Source of the DNA: Heligmosomoides polygyrus polygyrus
Lineage: Eukaryota; Nematoda; Chromadorea; Rhabditida; Heligmosomidae
Direction: 5' to 3'
Length of the DNA: 64,000 bases
NCBI GenBank assembly: GCA_947396885.1
Contig: OX377202.1
Span: 109,696,221 to 109,760,220 of the forward strand
Numbering within the stretch: position 1 is the first letter of the stretch; every line of letters begins with the position of its first letter. Both the position numbers and the translations under genes were made by a program. This document shows positions 1-12,009 of this stretch, in pieces. The notes below the pieces were generated by a model that ran no database searches, was not told where the DNA came from, and was given only the letters and a program-made list of their open reading frames with translations.

Positions 1-25
1 TGACGTCGCCACGACGTCACCGCAC

Positions 26-213
26 GTCAGCGACGAAGAGATCTGGCGCTTGAGGCGCCTTGACCCCAGCTGCGCTCAGCGACACCATCGTCCACTTCCG
101 AAACTACGCCGACGTCACTGATCTCAACGACGATGACGTGCGTGCGGGCGCGCCGAGAGGCTCTGCGGCGGCGACGAACTGGTTCTTTGCAGTTCATCGA
201 CTGACGCTGTAAA
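26..213 (-). CDS. Candidate 3' exon at the window edge
   Basis: After an acceptor-like ATTTTACAG at 214, a GC-rich minus frame stays open about 60 codons and ends in TGA at 26-28. A second frame from the same acceptor gives SVDELQRTSSSPPQSLSARP before a stop. The plus strand is also open here. The true frame cannot be decided. Confidence 0.22.
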
Positions 214-412
214 ATTGCCGACGTACCGTAGTCGCGTCGCCAGCAGGCGCCGAAGACAACGACGACAGAACTACCGGCTGCCTTTACGACGCATACACAG
301 TCGTTTGGTGGCGGTCATTACTGCTGTGTTTTTTCAGATGCTGCAGTGAATTTTGAGCGTGTTGACGATGATTGGCAGCCGGAAGAGACTTCGGAATAGG
401 AATAGAATGGCT

Positions 413-655
413 TTCTGCAGTGATTATCGGCGAATAGGGTTTCTGGAGTGCGCCATGCATTCCACATTTACACCTGCACACATTCAGGAAGAAGCATCCG
501 ACAGAACATCCGTGTCGCACGTTATTCGCCCCAGACAATGCCCTTACAAGAGTTTTTCGCCCTCCTGCATAGCTGGAGAGAGGAATCGAACCTGCACAGT
601 CAGAGCACCTACAAGGCGCCTTTCGCCGCTCTGCCACAGGTCAGGTGCCTCATTT
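413..655 (-). repeat. SINE variant with a different tRNA-like head
   Basis: On the minus strand TGGCAGAGCGG (A box) and GGTTCGATTCC (B box) form a tRNA-like head at about 580-650. The element ends near 440 in GGAATGCATGGCGCA, the same 3' core as the main SINE family. Confidence 0.5.
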
Positions 656-692
656 CAAATCAGCCATCAGTTGGTTCTGCGCTCCAGCTGAT

Positions 693-990
693 GAAGGATA
701 AAGGATAAGGGTCGGCGTTACTCTTGTGGGATACGCCACGCATTCCACTTCTACGGGATGTCGTGGAGGCGATTTGAATGTGTATTTCGCCATACAATGA
801 CTCGCGATGGCCAGCCGACGAAGAAGTCAGGGCTTCATCCTTCCCATACAAGTCTGTTAACAATTCACCGACCCCAGAGGGATGGAAGGCTTAGTTGGCC
901 TGGGCGGGAAATCCGAACCTAGAACCTGGTATCGGGTGCACGCGACAGCGGCACCTCTTCCGACTTCCGACTGTGCTACACGCGCGCCGC
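693..990 (-). repeat. tRNA-SINE copy (full length)
   Basis: The minus-strand copy starts GGCGCGCGTGTAGC and ends GTAACGCCGAC followed by ATCCTTT tail repeats. It has a short extra duplication in the A-box region (CGGAAGTCGGAAG). Confidence 0.75.
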
Positions 991-999
991 AGAAGAAGT

Positions 1000-1330
1000 G
1001 TATGTTATCGATCGATATTGATTGGTCAGTAATAAGTTTGATTGTTGTGCGATTGTGGTTGTGTGTTGCGCTGGCCAAAATATCTGAACATTTCTGGTGA
1101 GAAAAATCGACAAAACTGATCGATGCTGATTCTGTGATCGATAATGGCTAGTTGTTTTGAAGCCTGCCTATCACCAGCCCTAGGCGAAAATCGATAAAAC
1201 TACTCCGTTTAATTCCGATGGAGTCTATCCCGGCAGGACGGCGAGGTACAGAACAATGAACATAATCTACAAGTGTTATCATATTGATCGATATTGATTG
1301 ACTGATCGACACTGTTTGCTTGTTGTTGCA
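1000..1330. repeat. ATCGAT-rich repeat field
   Basis: Recurrent ATCGATCGATATTGATTGG-type strings, also seen at 8930-9470, 40780-40910, 43090-43230, 44840-45660 and 56950-58130. They are a diverged non-coding repeat family. Confidence 0.6.
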
Positions 1331-2079
1331 ATGTTACCAAGTCTATCTATTGACCGTCATATTCATCATAGATGTCTGCTGGCCTTACACGCCTATTCCA
1401 CCACTAGAGGTGTGAAAGCCTCCCATCGGCCACTAATTTTGCGTGGATGCACGAGCAGATGAACAGTCACAGTGGTGTGGATTTTTCAAAGTAGTCGTAG
1501 AAATTGTGACAGTTGATGTTCTACGGAATGCAAAACCGCCATTATTTTTTGCAGAGTCATGACCCTGCAGTGGATCATAGCCTTTTGAGCAGAATACAAA
1601 AAAAAAATTAAAACGATTTATGATGCAATTTTGGAAAGCTCTGGAAATATTTACAAACAATAAATAACAAAGCATCGTGGTTATGCAAGCAACTCATTGA
1701 TTTCTGATGAAGTCGTCGGATCTACACCGCCGTCGTCCAAGCGGCGAAGTGTGTTGTAGGCTTGCTAGAATCACGAATACTTTAGAAGATGACTCATCTC
1801 GTTCATCTATGGGTAAAGGATAAGGTTTGGATGTGCATTCATGGCGACCTCAGACGTTAGAACTATGAATTGCGCCATGTCCTCCACTTCTCCAGGGACA
1901 CACTCATGCGCACCTTCGGCTAATTGTTTCTTTTCTCACGGAGCATTTAGCAGCATTTAGAATATCAAAGGGCTTGGAAAGATGTAGGACGTACTATTGG
2001 GGAATTTTACCTGGGCGGATACTAGAGGGCGATACAGGGAAGCCACCAGCCTATCACGCGTCTCTTGCACTGGCAATTG
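1331..2079. other. No recognised gene
   Basis: Only short open frames occur. A GGGAATTTTACCTGGGCGGA string near 1998 resembles the repeat at 24310-24680. Confidence 0.5.
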
Positions 2080-2218
2080 AACTGTGTGATTCGCTGGCGT
2101 TTTTGTACTCGCTCAGACAGAATTCCGCGATAGCGCTGCAAAGCAGATCGTTTTTTGCGCCGAAAAACGCCTTTCCTCTGCCGCTCTTTGAGCATCTCTT
2201 TGTTGTAATAAGACACTT
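2080..2218 (-). CDS. Candidate downstream exon (basic, helical)
   Basis: The open minus-strand frame encodes EVSYYNKEMLKERQRKGVFR and a further basic helix. An AG (TTTTAAGAG) in phase 0 would fit exon 2. The donor is unclear. The composition is gene-like and lacks repeat signatures, but membership in this gene is a guess. Confidence 0.28.
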
Positions 2219-2306
2219 CCTCTTAAAAGCAAATGCCCTTCAAGTCAAGATCTTCACGCATCAACAAAGTTGAAATGAAATAGCCTTTGATTCGCGAAAA
2301 ATTTGT

Positions 2307-2595
2307 ACTTGTCTGCAATGTGGCCTGCATGCGTGGGCGGTTTGCGTGAACGCCCCGGCCAATCAGAGCAGCGACAGTACACCACTTATCCTAGCGGCAC
2401 CTCGTGCAAGCAGTCAGATAACCAGAAGACGCCGGGTTGGATGGATCCTAGCCGAGTCAAAATTGCCCACAAATTGCCCATTGAACTTCGTTATTTTTCC
2501 CCTTCGTGCTCTTTTCTGCTGACAACTCTGCTCTGATTGACAGACGCGTTCCCGCCCCCCCCCCCTCCATGCAGGCCATATCCCCCACTAGCTCC
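2307..2595. repeat. MITE-like repeat (GTGGCCTGCAT ends)
   Basis: The ends TCTGCAATGTGGCCTGCATG and CATGCAGGCCATA are inverted and surround AGCCAATCAGAGC-type sequence, like the family at 34711-34845. Confidence 0.45.
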
Positions 2596-3240
2596 AAAAA
2601 CTTACTATTCAAAATCACCCTTAGAGTAGATAAAACGCAGAATCTTATAAATAATTTCAAAAATAATCTTGAATTTATTTTAAAAACTTCTCAATGCTAC
2701 AGCACATTGTTTAAATAAGCATGGAACCCCAATTCTTTTGAAAGATTACTTCCAGGCCCGTTCTACGGGAGATTAAGCCATGCATTCGCCAAGCACGTGC
2801 GGATACTTTATTGATTTCTGCAGCAAGTGCTGTTTACTTGGAGGTTTGCAGTGAAGAATAGCAATTATTCTCGTTTCTAGATTCATACCCACGTGAACAG
2901 CATTTGCACTATCAAATGAGTAAACATCATGACATCGTAGACAACGATGCGGCGCGATCTACTTGAAGCCCCTCGTTTCTTCCGTAGAAACTCTTTTCTC
3001 CTCGTTTACTTTGAAATTAACCTCAAAATATTGCTCTACAGAAAAATACAAAGATTTTAAGCACAATAGGAAAGCGCTGTTTTTTGAGACACCTTTAGAA
3101 TTTTTAATACAAATTTTTTTTGCTCAAAATCGATGTTAGTTCTTGGTTAAAATATCCTGATCTTTACTTGAAATTTGTCCATATTTGCATAAAATATGTT
3201 CGGTTTAAAGCGAGAACGGCATGTACTGATATTGATGCTG
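2596..3240. other. AT-rich stretch, no assigned gene
   Basis: A minus-strand acceptor (TTCTGTAG near 3035) is followed by about 24 open codons, but no second exon could be linked to it. Confidence 0.4.
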
Positions 3241-3242
3241 AT

Positions 3243-3244
3243 GT

Positions 3245-3303
<59 letters not shown>

Positions 3304-3305
3304 TT
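3243..3305 (+). repeat. (TTTA)n microsatellite
   Basis: About fifteen uninterrupted TTTA units. Confidence 0.97.
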
Positions 3306-3360
3306 GTGACATGTGAGTACAGATGCTAAGAAAGATGTCTTCAAAATCATACGTGTATTG

Positions 3361-3573
3361 ACCCTGGTCCTTGTCGTTATTGTGGACAGCATGAGGAGGC
3401 GCAATCAACCCTACCAGTCACAGTCAGTTAGAGCACCGACCGATTAGACACCACCCGTCCTCGGGAGAACGACAGCACATCCCCCTCGGAGTGGCACGAT
3501 CCATTCGGCTCGTCCTGATTGGCTGCTGGGTTCCCGCCCCTCTCCTTGCTGCCCCTATTAACGACAAGGACCT
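3361..3573. repeat. MITE with GGTCCTTGTCGTTA inverted ends
   Basis: The left end GGTCCTTGTCGTTA is mirrored by TAACGACAAGGACC at 3558-3573, with a CTGATTGGCTGCTGGG core as in the GTCGTTAATGTGGCC family. Confidence 0.65.
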
Positions 3574-3882
3574 ATCCTTCATATTCAATCATCATAACAG
3601 AGACCTTGTTCTGGCTACTATATTTTAACTAGACAGCGAAAGATTTATGTTGGAACGTGGGGTTTCGAAAGCGTCGTAATTCTTTATCGGGTCTGGGGAT
3701 AAAGGCGAAGATCTGGGGCCTATTCTAGTCGGTGGGGGCACGGCTAGAAAGCGAGGACAGACACAAGCAGGGTGGCATGTCTACGGTAGAAAATTGCATG
3801 AAAAAGTCCTTTTGTATGTACATATTCGTTCGTATTCGTATGCTACATACTAGTAGTAATAAATAAATTTTACTAAACGTAC

Positions 3883-3999
3883 ATGCACGTATTGTTTCAT
3901 CGACGAGAGGCTCACGCGCTGATCGGGATTGTTTGCCATCTCCGTAACCTTCTCGGCTAAGACCTTGATCATTTCGTTGAGTTTTTCGCGTTTCTCTTC
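3883..3999 (-). CDS. Exon 2 of the small membrane protein gene
   Basis: The acceptor is CTATTTTAG and the donor CAT|GTACGT, phase 0 to 0, 39 codons, after a 75-bp intron. It encodes EEKREKLNEMIKVLAEKVTE and DQRVSLSSMKQYVH, a charged amphipathic helix that may be coiled-coil. The frame closes in TAG soon after the donor. Confidence 0.68.
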
Positions 4000-4074
4000 C
4001 TAAAATAGAGGCATTTTCCACCAATCTGACAGCGACTACTGGCTCCTTAATCTGAAGAAAAGTGATACACGTAC

Positions 4075-4191
4075 ATTCTTCACCCGTTCATAGTCCATAA
4101 ATGAGAAGACTACAGTGCCGATTAAGGCATAGCACATGAAGAAGAACAGCATTCGCATGTGTCGGCCGTCTGTAGACGTTTTTTCTGCCAT
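4075..4191 (-). CDS. Exon 1 of a small membrane protein gene
   Basis: The ATG directly follows TTCTTCAG, as at spliced-leader acceptors. Its 39 codons encode a short N-terminus (MAEKTSTDGRHMRM), a hydrophobic helix (LFFFMCYALIGTVVFSFM) and DYERVKN. The donor is AAT|GTACGT, phase 0. The helix plus the following charged helix is reminiscent of the first transmembrane segment and cap helix of two-pore (TWK) potassium channels. I found no pore motif (T-I-G-Y/F-G) in the window, so the family is unassigned. Confidence 0.65.
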
Positions 4192-4581
4192 CTGAAGAAG
4201 GCATCAGATTATAGGGACCGCAGAATCACGCGAATTCAAAGCGTGACGGCAGCAGGTGTTGGAGTTTCGTTTCAGTTTTTCGAGTATGTCTACCGTAATC
4301 TTACCGAGATGCAAACAAAGAGGTGGTTGAGGAGAATACGATTTTTGCTCACATTTTTCCGCCACCATGCTGAAAACACGCATGATGAACTGGGGTGGTC
4401 GGAAATTTTGGAAATTTTCCTAGAAAACAAGAAGATCAGAAGTCAGAAAATTTCCAAATTATCGTTTTAGCCATCTATTGTATCTAAATACGCATTTTTA
4501 CCAGTTCAGTACCAGTGTGATTAAATGAAAATTTTCCATTTTTCTGCGCTTTAAAATAAACCATGATACATTACTCTTCTT

Positions 4582-4876
4582 GGGCGCGCTTAGCGCAGTC
4601 GTAGGAGGCACCGGTTGTTGCCTGCACCCGATACCAGGTTCTTGGTTCGGATTTTGCTCTCAGACCAACCAAACTTTTCATCCCTCCGATGTCGGTAGAT
4701 TGAAACCTGACTTATCTGGGAAGGATAAAGCGCTGACTTGTTTATCGGATGGCCACCGCAAGTCATTGTATAGCCAAATACGAATTCAAATCACCCCACG
4801 AAATCGCGTTAAGTAGAGTGCGCGGCGCATCCCAAAAGGAATTGAGTAACGCCGTTCTTTATCCTTTATTCTTTAA
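4582..4876 (+). repeat. tRNA-SINE copy
   Basis: The head is GGGCGCGCTTAGCGCAGTCG, the B box TTGGTTCGGATTTTGC and the 3' end AACGCCGTTCTTTATCCTTT. Confidence 0.8.
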
Positions 4877-5029
4877 CTGAGAAAAAATGGTGATATTTTA
4901 TCAATATCGAAGCAATGAGGGGAATAATGATAAGTGGCCGACTCGCAAAATCGAGTAGAGTTGCAATACAGTATAGGGAAGCCTACATAATATAGTTGCT
5001 TCTAGAAATGTTATCGAACGATTGGATGA

Positions 5030-5400
5030 ACGAATAAAATCGATGTCGAAAAATTTCGAGAGAATGAACGAACGAATTTACTCGCTCATCAGTTTTTCCG
5101 ATTGACCGAAAACCGAATGAACCCCATTTTTTGTTTATTTGAATATTCGTATAGTCGACCAATTTGCACGAATCAGGTTCTGTACATAGGGATTTAAGGT
5201 TAATCGATATTCAAATAAAATTATTCGATTTTCGAATAATATTCTAATATGGCTCGCTTTCGTTGATCGAATTCGAACGAATACTCTACTTTTTAAAACT
5301 ATCGGTATTCGAATTCAAAGAAAACTCGAAGATTATAAATATCGAATATTCGACTATTTGAATAAATTATCAGAATAATTGTTCGAATTTCTACGAGTAC
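5030..5400. repeat. ATTCGAATATTCG-type AT-rich repeat
   Basis: Dense TTCGAAT/ATTCGAA words in both orientations; the same texture recurs at 40040-40245. Non-coding. Confidence 0.6.
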
Positions 5401-5825
5401 AACTACACTACATACTCCACGCACGCCTAATAAGTCTCCAGCCATTATTCAAGTGATCAATTGTCCAAATAAAAAGCCCGTTCATTCATACAATTCCATG
5501 CCATGCAGCAATGCTGGTCGCCTGAAAAGTAGACCAGTGCCGTTACCACAGGAATACGTGAATGAATACTCGCATAGCTCTGGTTCGGAAAACTAACTAT
5601 GGTCGCAAAAACTACGTATAAAATGGAGAACTCCGGTAGACAGTAGAAAATGGCTACTAACGATAAGTCGAGCAACGAAGACATAGAAAGTAGAACACAT
5701 GTGCGTGGCGCATACCGGACTGTATTAGCCAACGCTGAAGTTCATTGTGGTTGATTGCTTAGTAAAGCACCTTAAGTGATGGATGATCTAATAGATCTAC
5801 GGATAAAAGACTGGAGGGGGAGCCT

Positions 5826-6062
5826 ACGGAATGCGCCACGCATTCTACTTCTACAGGATATCGCGGGGGCAATTTGAGTACATATTTGACCTACGAAGTG
5901 ACTCTCGGTGGCCAGCCGATAAACAGCTTAGTGCTGTATCCTTCCCAGACAAGTCTGTTGCCAAAACAACGACCCGACGGATGGATGGAAAAACTTTGCC
6001 GCCCTTGGTGGAAAAGCTGAACCAAGAACTGGAATTGGGTGCACGCGACATCAGGCGTCTAT
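5826..6062 (-). repeat. Diverged tRNA-SINE copy
   Basis: The GCGTGGCGCATTCC core, CAGACAAGTCTG and tRNA-head remnant GGTGCACGCGACA are present with many substitutions. Confidence 0.65.
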
Positions 6063-6696
6063 CACGAATGCGCTCCCTCTTGCCCTTGGCGAGCTTATAG
6101 AGGCGATAATCGTTGGCGAAAAAGTATATAAAATGAAATGCGTCTCTGACATGTATCTGCACCAAATAAGGTTGCGCTGTGCATATTCATATTCTGTAAC
6201 TCCAGGAAATTTGGCATACATCGTTGCTTGACGTCATCTGATTACATCATTACTCTCAGAATGTCTTTGAATGCCTCAAGAAACAAGGATTAGGCAATTA
6301 GTATACATCAGACAATTAAGGTTCGATTCCAAGCTTAAGCTATATAAGCTCTTAAACCCTGTGCAGTATGTGGAATGGCGCAACACAACTTTTTCGTGCG
6401 AGTAGGCAGTGTCGGTTAGGAATCTGAGTTTTTTTTGGAAGAAATACATGATAGAATGAGACAGAAGCACGCAGCAGAAATAGTACCAGATTTGAAGCAC
6501 TGTGTGAAAAGTCAAGGTAGCCTGCAGGTTTTGAATTGTGCAAATGGCGGATGAGAACGACAGCCGGGCGAAGTGGAATGCATGGCGCACAGTCGGGCGG
6601 CACTGCTGGATGGATATGCGGGGTTATCAAGCACGAAAATGAAGTTCTTTATCACATAAATCAGATCTGTAGTAATTTTACATGGTACCCAGAAAT

Positions 6697-6971
6697 GGGG
6701 GCGTGTAGCGCAGTCGGAGGAGGCGCCAACTGTCGCCTACATACGATACCAGGTTCCTGGTTTGGATTTCCCGCCCAGGCCAACCAAGCCTTATTTCCCT
6801 CCGGGGTCGGTGAATTGGTAGATAGAATTGTCGGGAGTATAAAGCGCTGGCTACTGCTGGTCATTGCATGGCCAAATACGCATTCAGATCGCCTTCACGA
6901 CATCACGTAGAAGTAGAATGCGTGGCGCATGCAAAATGGACTGGGTGACGCTGTCTTCTATCCTTTACACC
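6697..6971 (+). repeat. tRNA-SINE copy
   Basis: The A box GTGTAGCGCAGTCGGAGG, B box CTGGTTTGGATTTCCC and tail CTTCTATCCTTTA are recognisable; it is slightly shortened internally. Confidence 0.8.
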
Positions 6972-7282
6972 CAGAAATATAAGCAACAAGTTCATACTTC
7001 TGTTAAGTCATGCGGAAAACCTAAGAGAAGACTTAAGAACTGACGGCCAACAACCATAGCTAAACACACAAAAGCTACAATCGCCGATAGTCTTTTGCAA
7101 CAAGTTGGACTTATGAGTTCCAGAGAAGTCGAGTGCATGGCGCAATCTCAGGGAATCAATCAATTACCGCCTGGCTGAGGAAATGCTTGTGAAATAATGT
7201 AGCTTTTTCTATAATCAAAACCGTTGTGAATTCAAGAATGAGCTGGGGCTTTCTCGCGAAGGAATCAAGCGAAAATTTATAG

Positions 7283-7840
7283 TCATATGTGGAAATAACG
7301 GGATTGCGCCGTGCATTTGACTTTCAACAGTGTCTTGCTACTGTACATTGAATCTGATTGAAAATCCTCAGACAATTGGATGATTCGGACACCGCCAGTT
7401 TCGAGGACCCCGGATTTTTCGAATGATTCGAATCCGGATACCCGAATCGAATATCTGAAGATGATTCTTTCAGATCCAGTGTATGCTTGATAGTGACTTA
7501 ACCTAAAAACAAGACTGAGAGGCTGAGATGAGCTGTTGTCTGCTGGAAATGTTGTCACAGGGTGACTGTCGGCCGTGCAGCCTTCAGGGGCCAGATTCAT
7601 CAACCGCTTACCGCCCTCTAACGGCGCAAATACTGCCAAACCCCCTGATATGGAACTCCATTCATCAGCATTGGTATTTGGTGGTATTTTTACCGTTAGA
7701 GGTTCAGGTTGGACCGTACGCGGTTCATGAACCTGGCCCACGGAGAAGAATGGAACTCGGCGAACGGAAAGTGTATAAGAGCCTAACGACCCAGACAACA
7801 AGATCGCTTTCTGAAGTGGAGAAGACGTACAGATGCTCAA
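7283..7840 (-). other. Unassigned 185-codon open frame
   Basis: This frame is long for chance in this composition (MSICTSSPLQK... to ...QSRYFHI), but it shows no recognised domain and no clear splice neighbours. It may be a repeat-derived frame. Confidence 0.2.
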
Positions 7841-8523
7841 GTGACCCTCGCGACTTCTAGAATATGCATGCTCTAGAGACGTAGGCTTCGACCTAGATCT
7901 AAGCTGCGGAATCGCTTCAGCTGAAGTACTAGAGGATCAGCTTCTAGCGAACAGCATACGGTATCAGAGAAGATGTCGCCGTCGACGCACTCGCGCCCGC
8001 ACGATGACGTCGTGGCGGGAGATGGCGGCCGGCGTATCCGTCTTTTATATTAATGGTGTTTTCTCGATCTGTTCGTTGTCTGATTCGGTGCGACGGCGCC
8101 TTCGGGTCGCACGGCGACTGCACCGAGTTCAAAGACGCAGTGCCTACGCAGTGAGAGCGACCGCGAACAGCAGATGACGGCCGTTGTTGATGGCGATTGT
8201 TGCAGAAACCGGGGCTAGGGGTATTTATATGAACGTTGCGCGCGTAACTAAGCCTCATCCATGTAGTGCTGTTGGTACTTTTGGGTGACAAATGGTCCCT
8301 TCTCTCTGGGATGCGCCATGTATTCAACCTCTTTAAATGCGCATCCATACCGCTTTACAAGGTGCTGCATCTCCATGTGTTATTCCTTTAGAGTATTACG
8401 CCTCTAGATAAGTCTTGGATACAAAACGAACGGGTAGTCTGGTTGCGAAGTCGGACCCTATGCCGACTCAGCCACACCTAAACGATACCTCCTGATGACC
8501 GAAGGCATCTGGCAGTCGTGGAT

Positions 8524-8709
8524 ACATGTCGCGAAGATGCACCGCAGAGGTGCGGGAACGCGCTGTTCCTCATACCGTAATCGTGACAACCATTACGTTA
8601 CCTGCCTGTGCGGCACATAATTGGCTGTCGGTGGCTGATTGGCTCTAGCGGTTACGGTAGGAGCAACAGCGCGTTCCCGCACCCCTGCGGTGCGTATTCA
8701 GGACATGTC
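8524..8709. repeat. Palindromic MITE, ACATGTCGCGAA family
   Basis: The inverted ends ATACATGTCGCGAAGATGCACCG and CGGTGCGTATTCAGGACATGT flank an inner inverted GGTGCGGGAACGCGCTGTTCC. Copies lie at 21768-21946 and 58213-58404. Confidence 0.7.
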
Positions 8710-8929
8710 CTTTTGGTGGACCTCTTCTGTGTTTTTTTACAGATCATAATGCGCATTCAAATTGTCTACACACTATTCCGCAGAAGCCGAAAGTGTGGCG
8801 CAATCGTCGAGGGCGGGGATTGATTGATTGAACTTGCCGCCTATCTTTTTAGCAGCGATTAATCTGCCTAACAACAGATCTGACCTCTAGCTGGGGCTTC
8901 TCCCTGAAAATTAAGCGTGGTCTATCGAT

Positions 8930-9470
8930 CTTGTTTACTTGAGTGGTTAATATCGGCCAAAAAATCGATAATATATCTACCACCCTACATATCACCGCCT
9001 TTCCAACTTCAAACGGTTAACAGTGGAGAAAATCGACAACATCGATCAATATCAATCAGTGAAACGAGAACGTTTAGATGCCGTGAGGCGTAAACTCCGC
9101 ATAACTCAAGTGGTTAATATCGGCCAAAAAATCAATAATATCAATCAATATCGGCTGGGCTATTGCTTACCTCTTGTGCTCTCTGTTCATCATTTAGCGT
9201 ATTCACTAAGCGTACATGGAACAGTCGACTCCGCCCAGTATAAATATTGTTGAGGGATTTCGATTGGATGATCGATCGATATCGTTCCAATGTTATATGG
9301 TTTGCCTACCGCAAGTGGTCATCCGCTGCATAATAATCGATAGAATTGATCGATAGTGGTTGACTGGTCAATACTACTTACTTCTTGCGTGCTTTTCTAA
9401 CCGGCCAACATTTTTGCGCAGCCCATCTAAAAACGAACAATACTGGCTAGAAATCTATGATATCGATTTC
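8930..9470. repeat. ATCGAT-rich repeat field
   Basis: A near-duplicate of AAGTGGTTAATATCGGCCAAAAAATC occurs twice (about 8940 and 9110) among ATCGATCAATATCGAT words. Confidence 0.6.
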
Positions 9471-9715
9471 TAGGTTAGGCGATCGATATTCCTTAATTGT
9501 TAGCTTATGCACCGCCCTTCATATGTAGGCGGTTTCCTCAACGGCCTACCTTCAAAATCGACAGAGCCTCTCGATATGCGAAGCCTCCTCAAAGGCATGT
9601 GGTACGTACGGTACGGACGCACGGACAATAACGGACACACGGACAGACTGACGGACGGAATAATTAGTTGTTTTAGCAATTATAGGATTCCTTAAGCTTT
9701 TCTATAAACTATAAA

Positions 9716-9986
9716 CTATAAACGGTTAAGGTCGGCGTTATTCAATCCCATTTGGGATGCGCCACGCATTCTACTTCTAGAGGGGCAATCTGACTGTGTA
9801 TTCGGCGTATACAATGATTTGGTGTTGCCAGTCGATAGACATGTCAGCGTTATCCTTCCTAAACAAGTCTGGTACCGATTCGCAAGCTCCGGAAGGACTG
9901 AAGGACTGGAGGTTTCGGGCAGGATTCGAACCACGAAATAAAATTCGCCATACACGCGATTATCCGACTGCGCTAACTCGCGTCCC
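9716..9986 (-). repeat. tRNA-SINE copy, divergent head
   Basis: The minus-strand head GGGACGCGAGTTAGCGCAGTC and B box GGTTCGAATCCTGCCC are closer to a real tRNA than other copies; the body is shortened. Confidence 0.65.
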
Positions 9987-11050
9987 GGAACCATGAATTC
10001 CAAGAAGAACAATGGACAGCAGTGCTGTCGGTCAACAGAAGCACGCATCCGTCATCTTCTGCCGCTGTCATCATCCTTGGTTCATCGTACTTCAGGAGTA
10101 TCAGAAGACTCACGTTCTGTGAGATATAGAAGAAGGCATAAACGTGGGAACAGACAATAAACAGAAGTGCTTTGGACTTTTTTATAGCGCAGAAAGAAAA
10201 AATTGTACGTCAGAGGTGTAGTGGAGTGCGCCGTGCAGTCGCTATGAGTACGCCACAGCGTTCATCCGATTGATAGTAAAAACTCTGTCTACGTGCCCGT
10301 GTTTCGTACCAAACTACGGCAGATGAAGAGCGCAATTCTCCACTGACACAGCACCATGTGAGGGTCATTTTTCACTAGAATCACCTGAAGAATATTCTCG
10401 TCTAATATTATTTATTAACATCATTTTTTGCTTTTCTGCATGTAAAATAAACCTATAACAATCTCGGTAACTATGCTGTAGTTCCTCGTCCCTCCATATC
10501 GTTCCACGTTCTAAAAAATGGCCTTATATGACGTGTCTGCAGCAAGGATCGACACGGTCGACTTTGGTCTTCTGCCGAGAGTTGTTCAAGGTTGCCAGAG
10601 CAACGGGCGCACGTCATCTACCGTAGTCGGCGCCAGTTCAACGTCTACCTTATCATGAGATCGTCTGAAACCACATATGGCGTCATATCAGTTTGTTCGT
10701 CACTGGATGGGTTCTTCCGCACCTGCACCACTGTCGTAGGTAGTGACCTTGGCCACGAAGCAATCGGTGGTGTTCGTTCGTCGGCGATCACCCACGTCAT
10801 TGATACGCAGCGGTACATTTCAGGCGTTTCGCCCCGTTGTGAAGGATACTCCGCTCAAGAAGATGTGTAGGTGACGAATACCTCGAGGAGAAGAGCTGCT
10901 AAGAGGTGCTTGAATATAAAGTATTAGCCTGTCGCAGAATTAATTGCCGAAGCGGATCGCTTACTTCAAACTGCTATAACTCCACCTAGACACAACTTTC
11001 TTCATCGAAGTAAAAACCACCGGAATCTATACATATCTTCCAACAAAGAC
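9987..11050. other. No recognised gene
   Basis: Intergenic-looking sequence without repeats I can classify and without long frames. Confidence 0.45.
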
Positions 11051-11059
11051 GGTATAAAA

Positions 11060-11960
11060 CTAATCCTCTACAACAAAAACTGAAACCAAAGGATTTTTCG
11101 AAATGAAGGAGGACACAGTTAACATCGGCCAAATTAGTGAATTGTTTTGATGCAAATGAGAATCAAATGCTCGAAAAAAGTGATACACAATGGTAGAGAG
11201 GTTAGGAGAATATGGTGGGTGAGGGAGAACTTCAATACCTGAATGGGTCAACTTTCGCCGAGTGATTTGTAAAGTGTGTGGCCCTGCGTTGTCCTGTAAC
11301 AGGAGCGAACCTCCTCTATCCACCACTGCCGGCCACAATTTTCGCAACTTCTCATACATTTGGTCTAAATCACAGCAGGAAGACCCTGCTGTGACTGCCT
11401 AACAATGCGGCAAAAAGCTGTAATGGACTACGCCTTTGCAGCACCACCACAAAGTAGGCATAACTTTTTTTAGGATGAAGGTTGGGTTTAGGGAAGGATG
11501 TTGGAGGAACATCCTTATCTGCGCAGGCAAATCCTTGCTTCATGTTATCGTAAAGGACCCATTATTTATCTACAGTTATAATGCGCCTTACAGAAGGCTT
11601 ATTTTTGAAGCTAACCAGCAGGTTGGAGCAGGTGTCGAAACGTGCCAGACGCTGCTCATCGGTCATCTCATGATGCTCCCATGATCCACTTCGACATCTT
11701 CTTCACCTCGCCAATTCTTGCCAGATGTCTTGTTACCGTTCTATGATGGACGTCAAGGTCCTCTGCTAACGATTGTGTATTCGTCTCCGGATTTGCTTCG
11801 ACGGCTCTCCTCGAAACCTCGGCGTCAACCGACGACCTGCGCCCGCCACGCAGTTTTTCTTCGAGATCAAAATCGCCAGAGGAGAATTTTTCGAAGCAGA
11901 GCTTCACCGTCCGTTTGCAAGGACAGTCGGTCCCAAAAGCGCTGCTGAGATTACGAGACG
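11060..11960 (-). pseudogene. Decayed mariner transposase
   Basis: The minus strand carries the mariner helix-turn-helix region (FEKFSSGDFDLEEKLRGGRR ... LGEVKK-like), a middle with WVLYDN after a stop codon, then LLQDNAGPHT and HPPYSPNLS. The usual HPPYSPDL aspartate is N, so the third catalytic acid of the DD34D triad is lost. Frameshifts and a stop interrupt it. DNA-cutting transposition function is therefore absent. Confidence 0.85.
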
Positions 11961-12009
11961 CCTCTGCTGCAGAATGTTATTCAATTTAAATTTAAATTCG
12001 TAAAGCGTG

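Noticed and set aside
3243..3305. CRISPR-like or satellite array among the tandem repeats
   Set aside because: The tandem repeats here are simple microsatellites or transposon ends; there are no unique spacers between identical repeats anywhere in the window.
1..3880. Two-pore potassium channel pore exon
   Set aside because: No T-x-G-Y/F-G-coding sequence was found on the minus strand, so the channel identity was not asserted.
9905..9990. Possible tRNA gene on the minus strand
   Set aside because: A and B boxes are present, but the acceptor ends do not pair, and the sequence continues into the SINE body.
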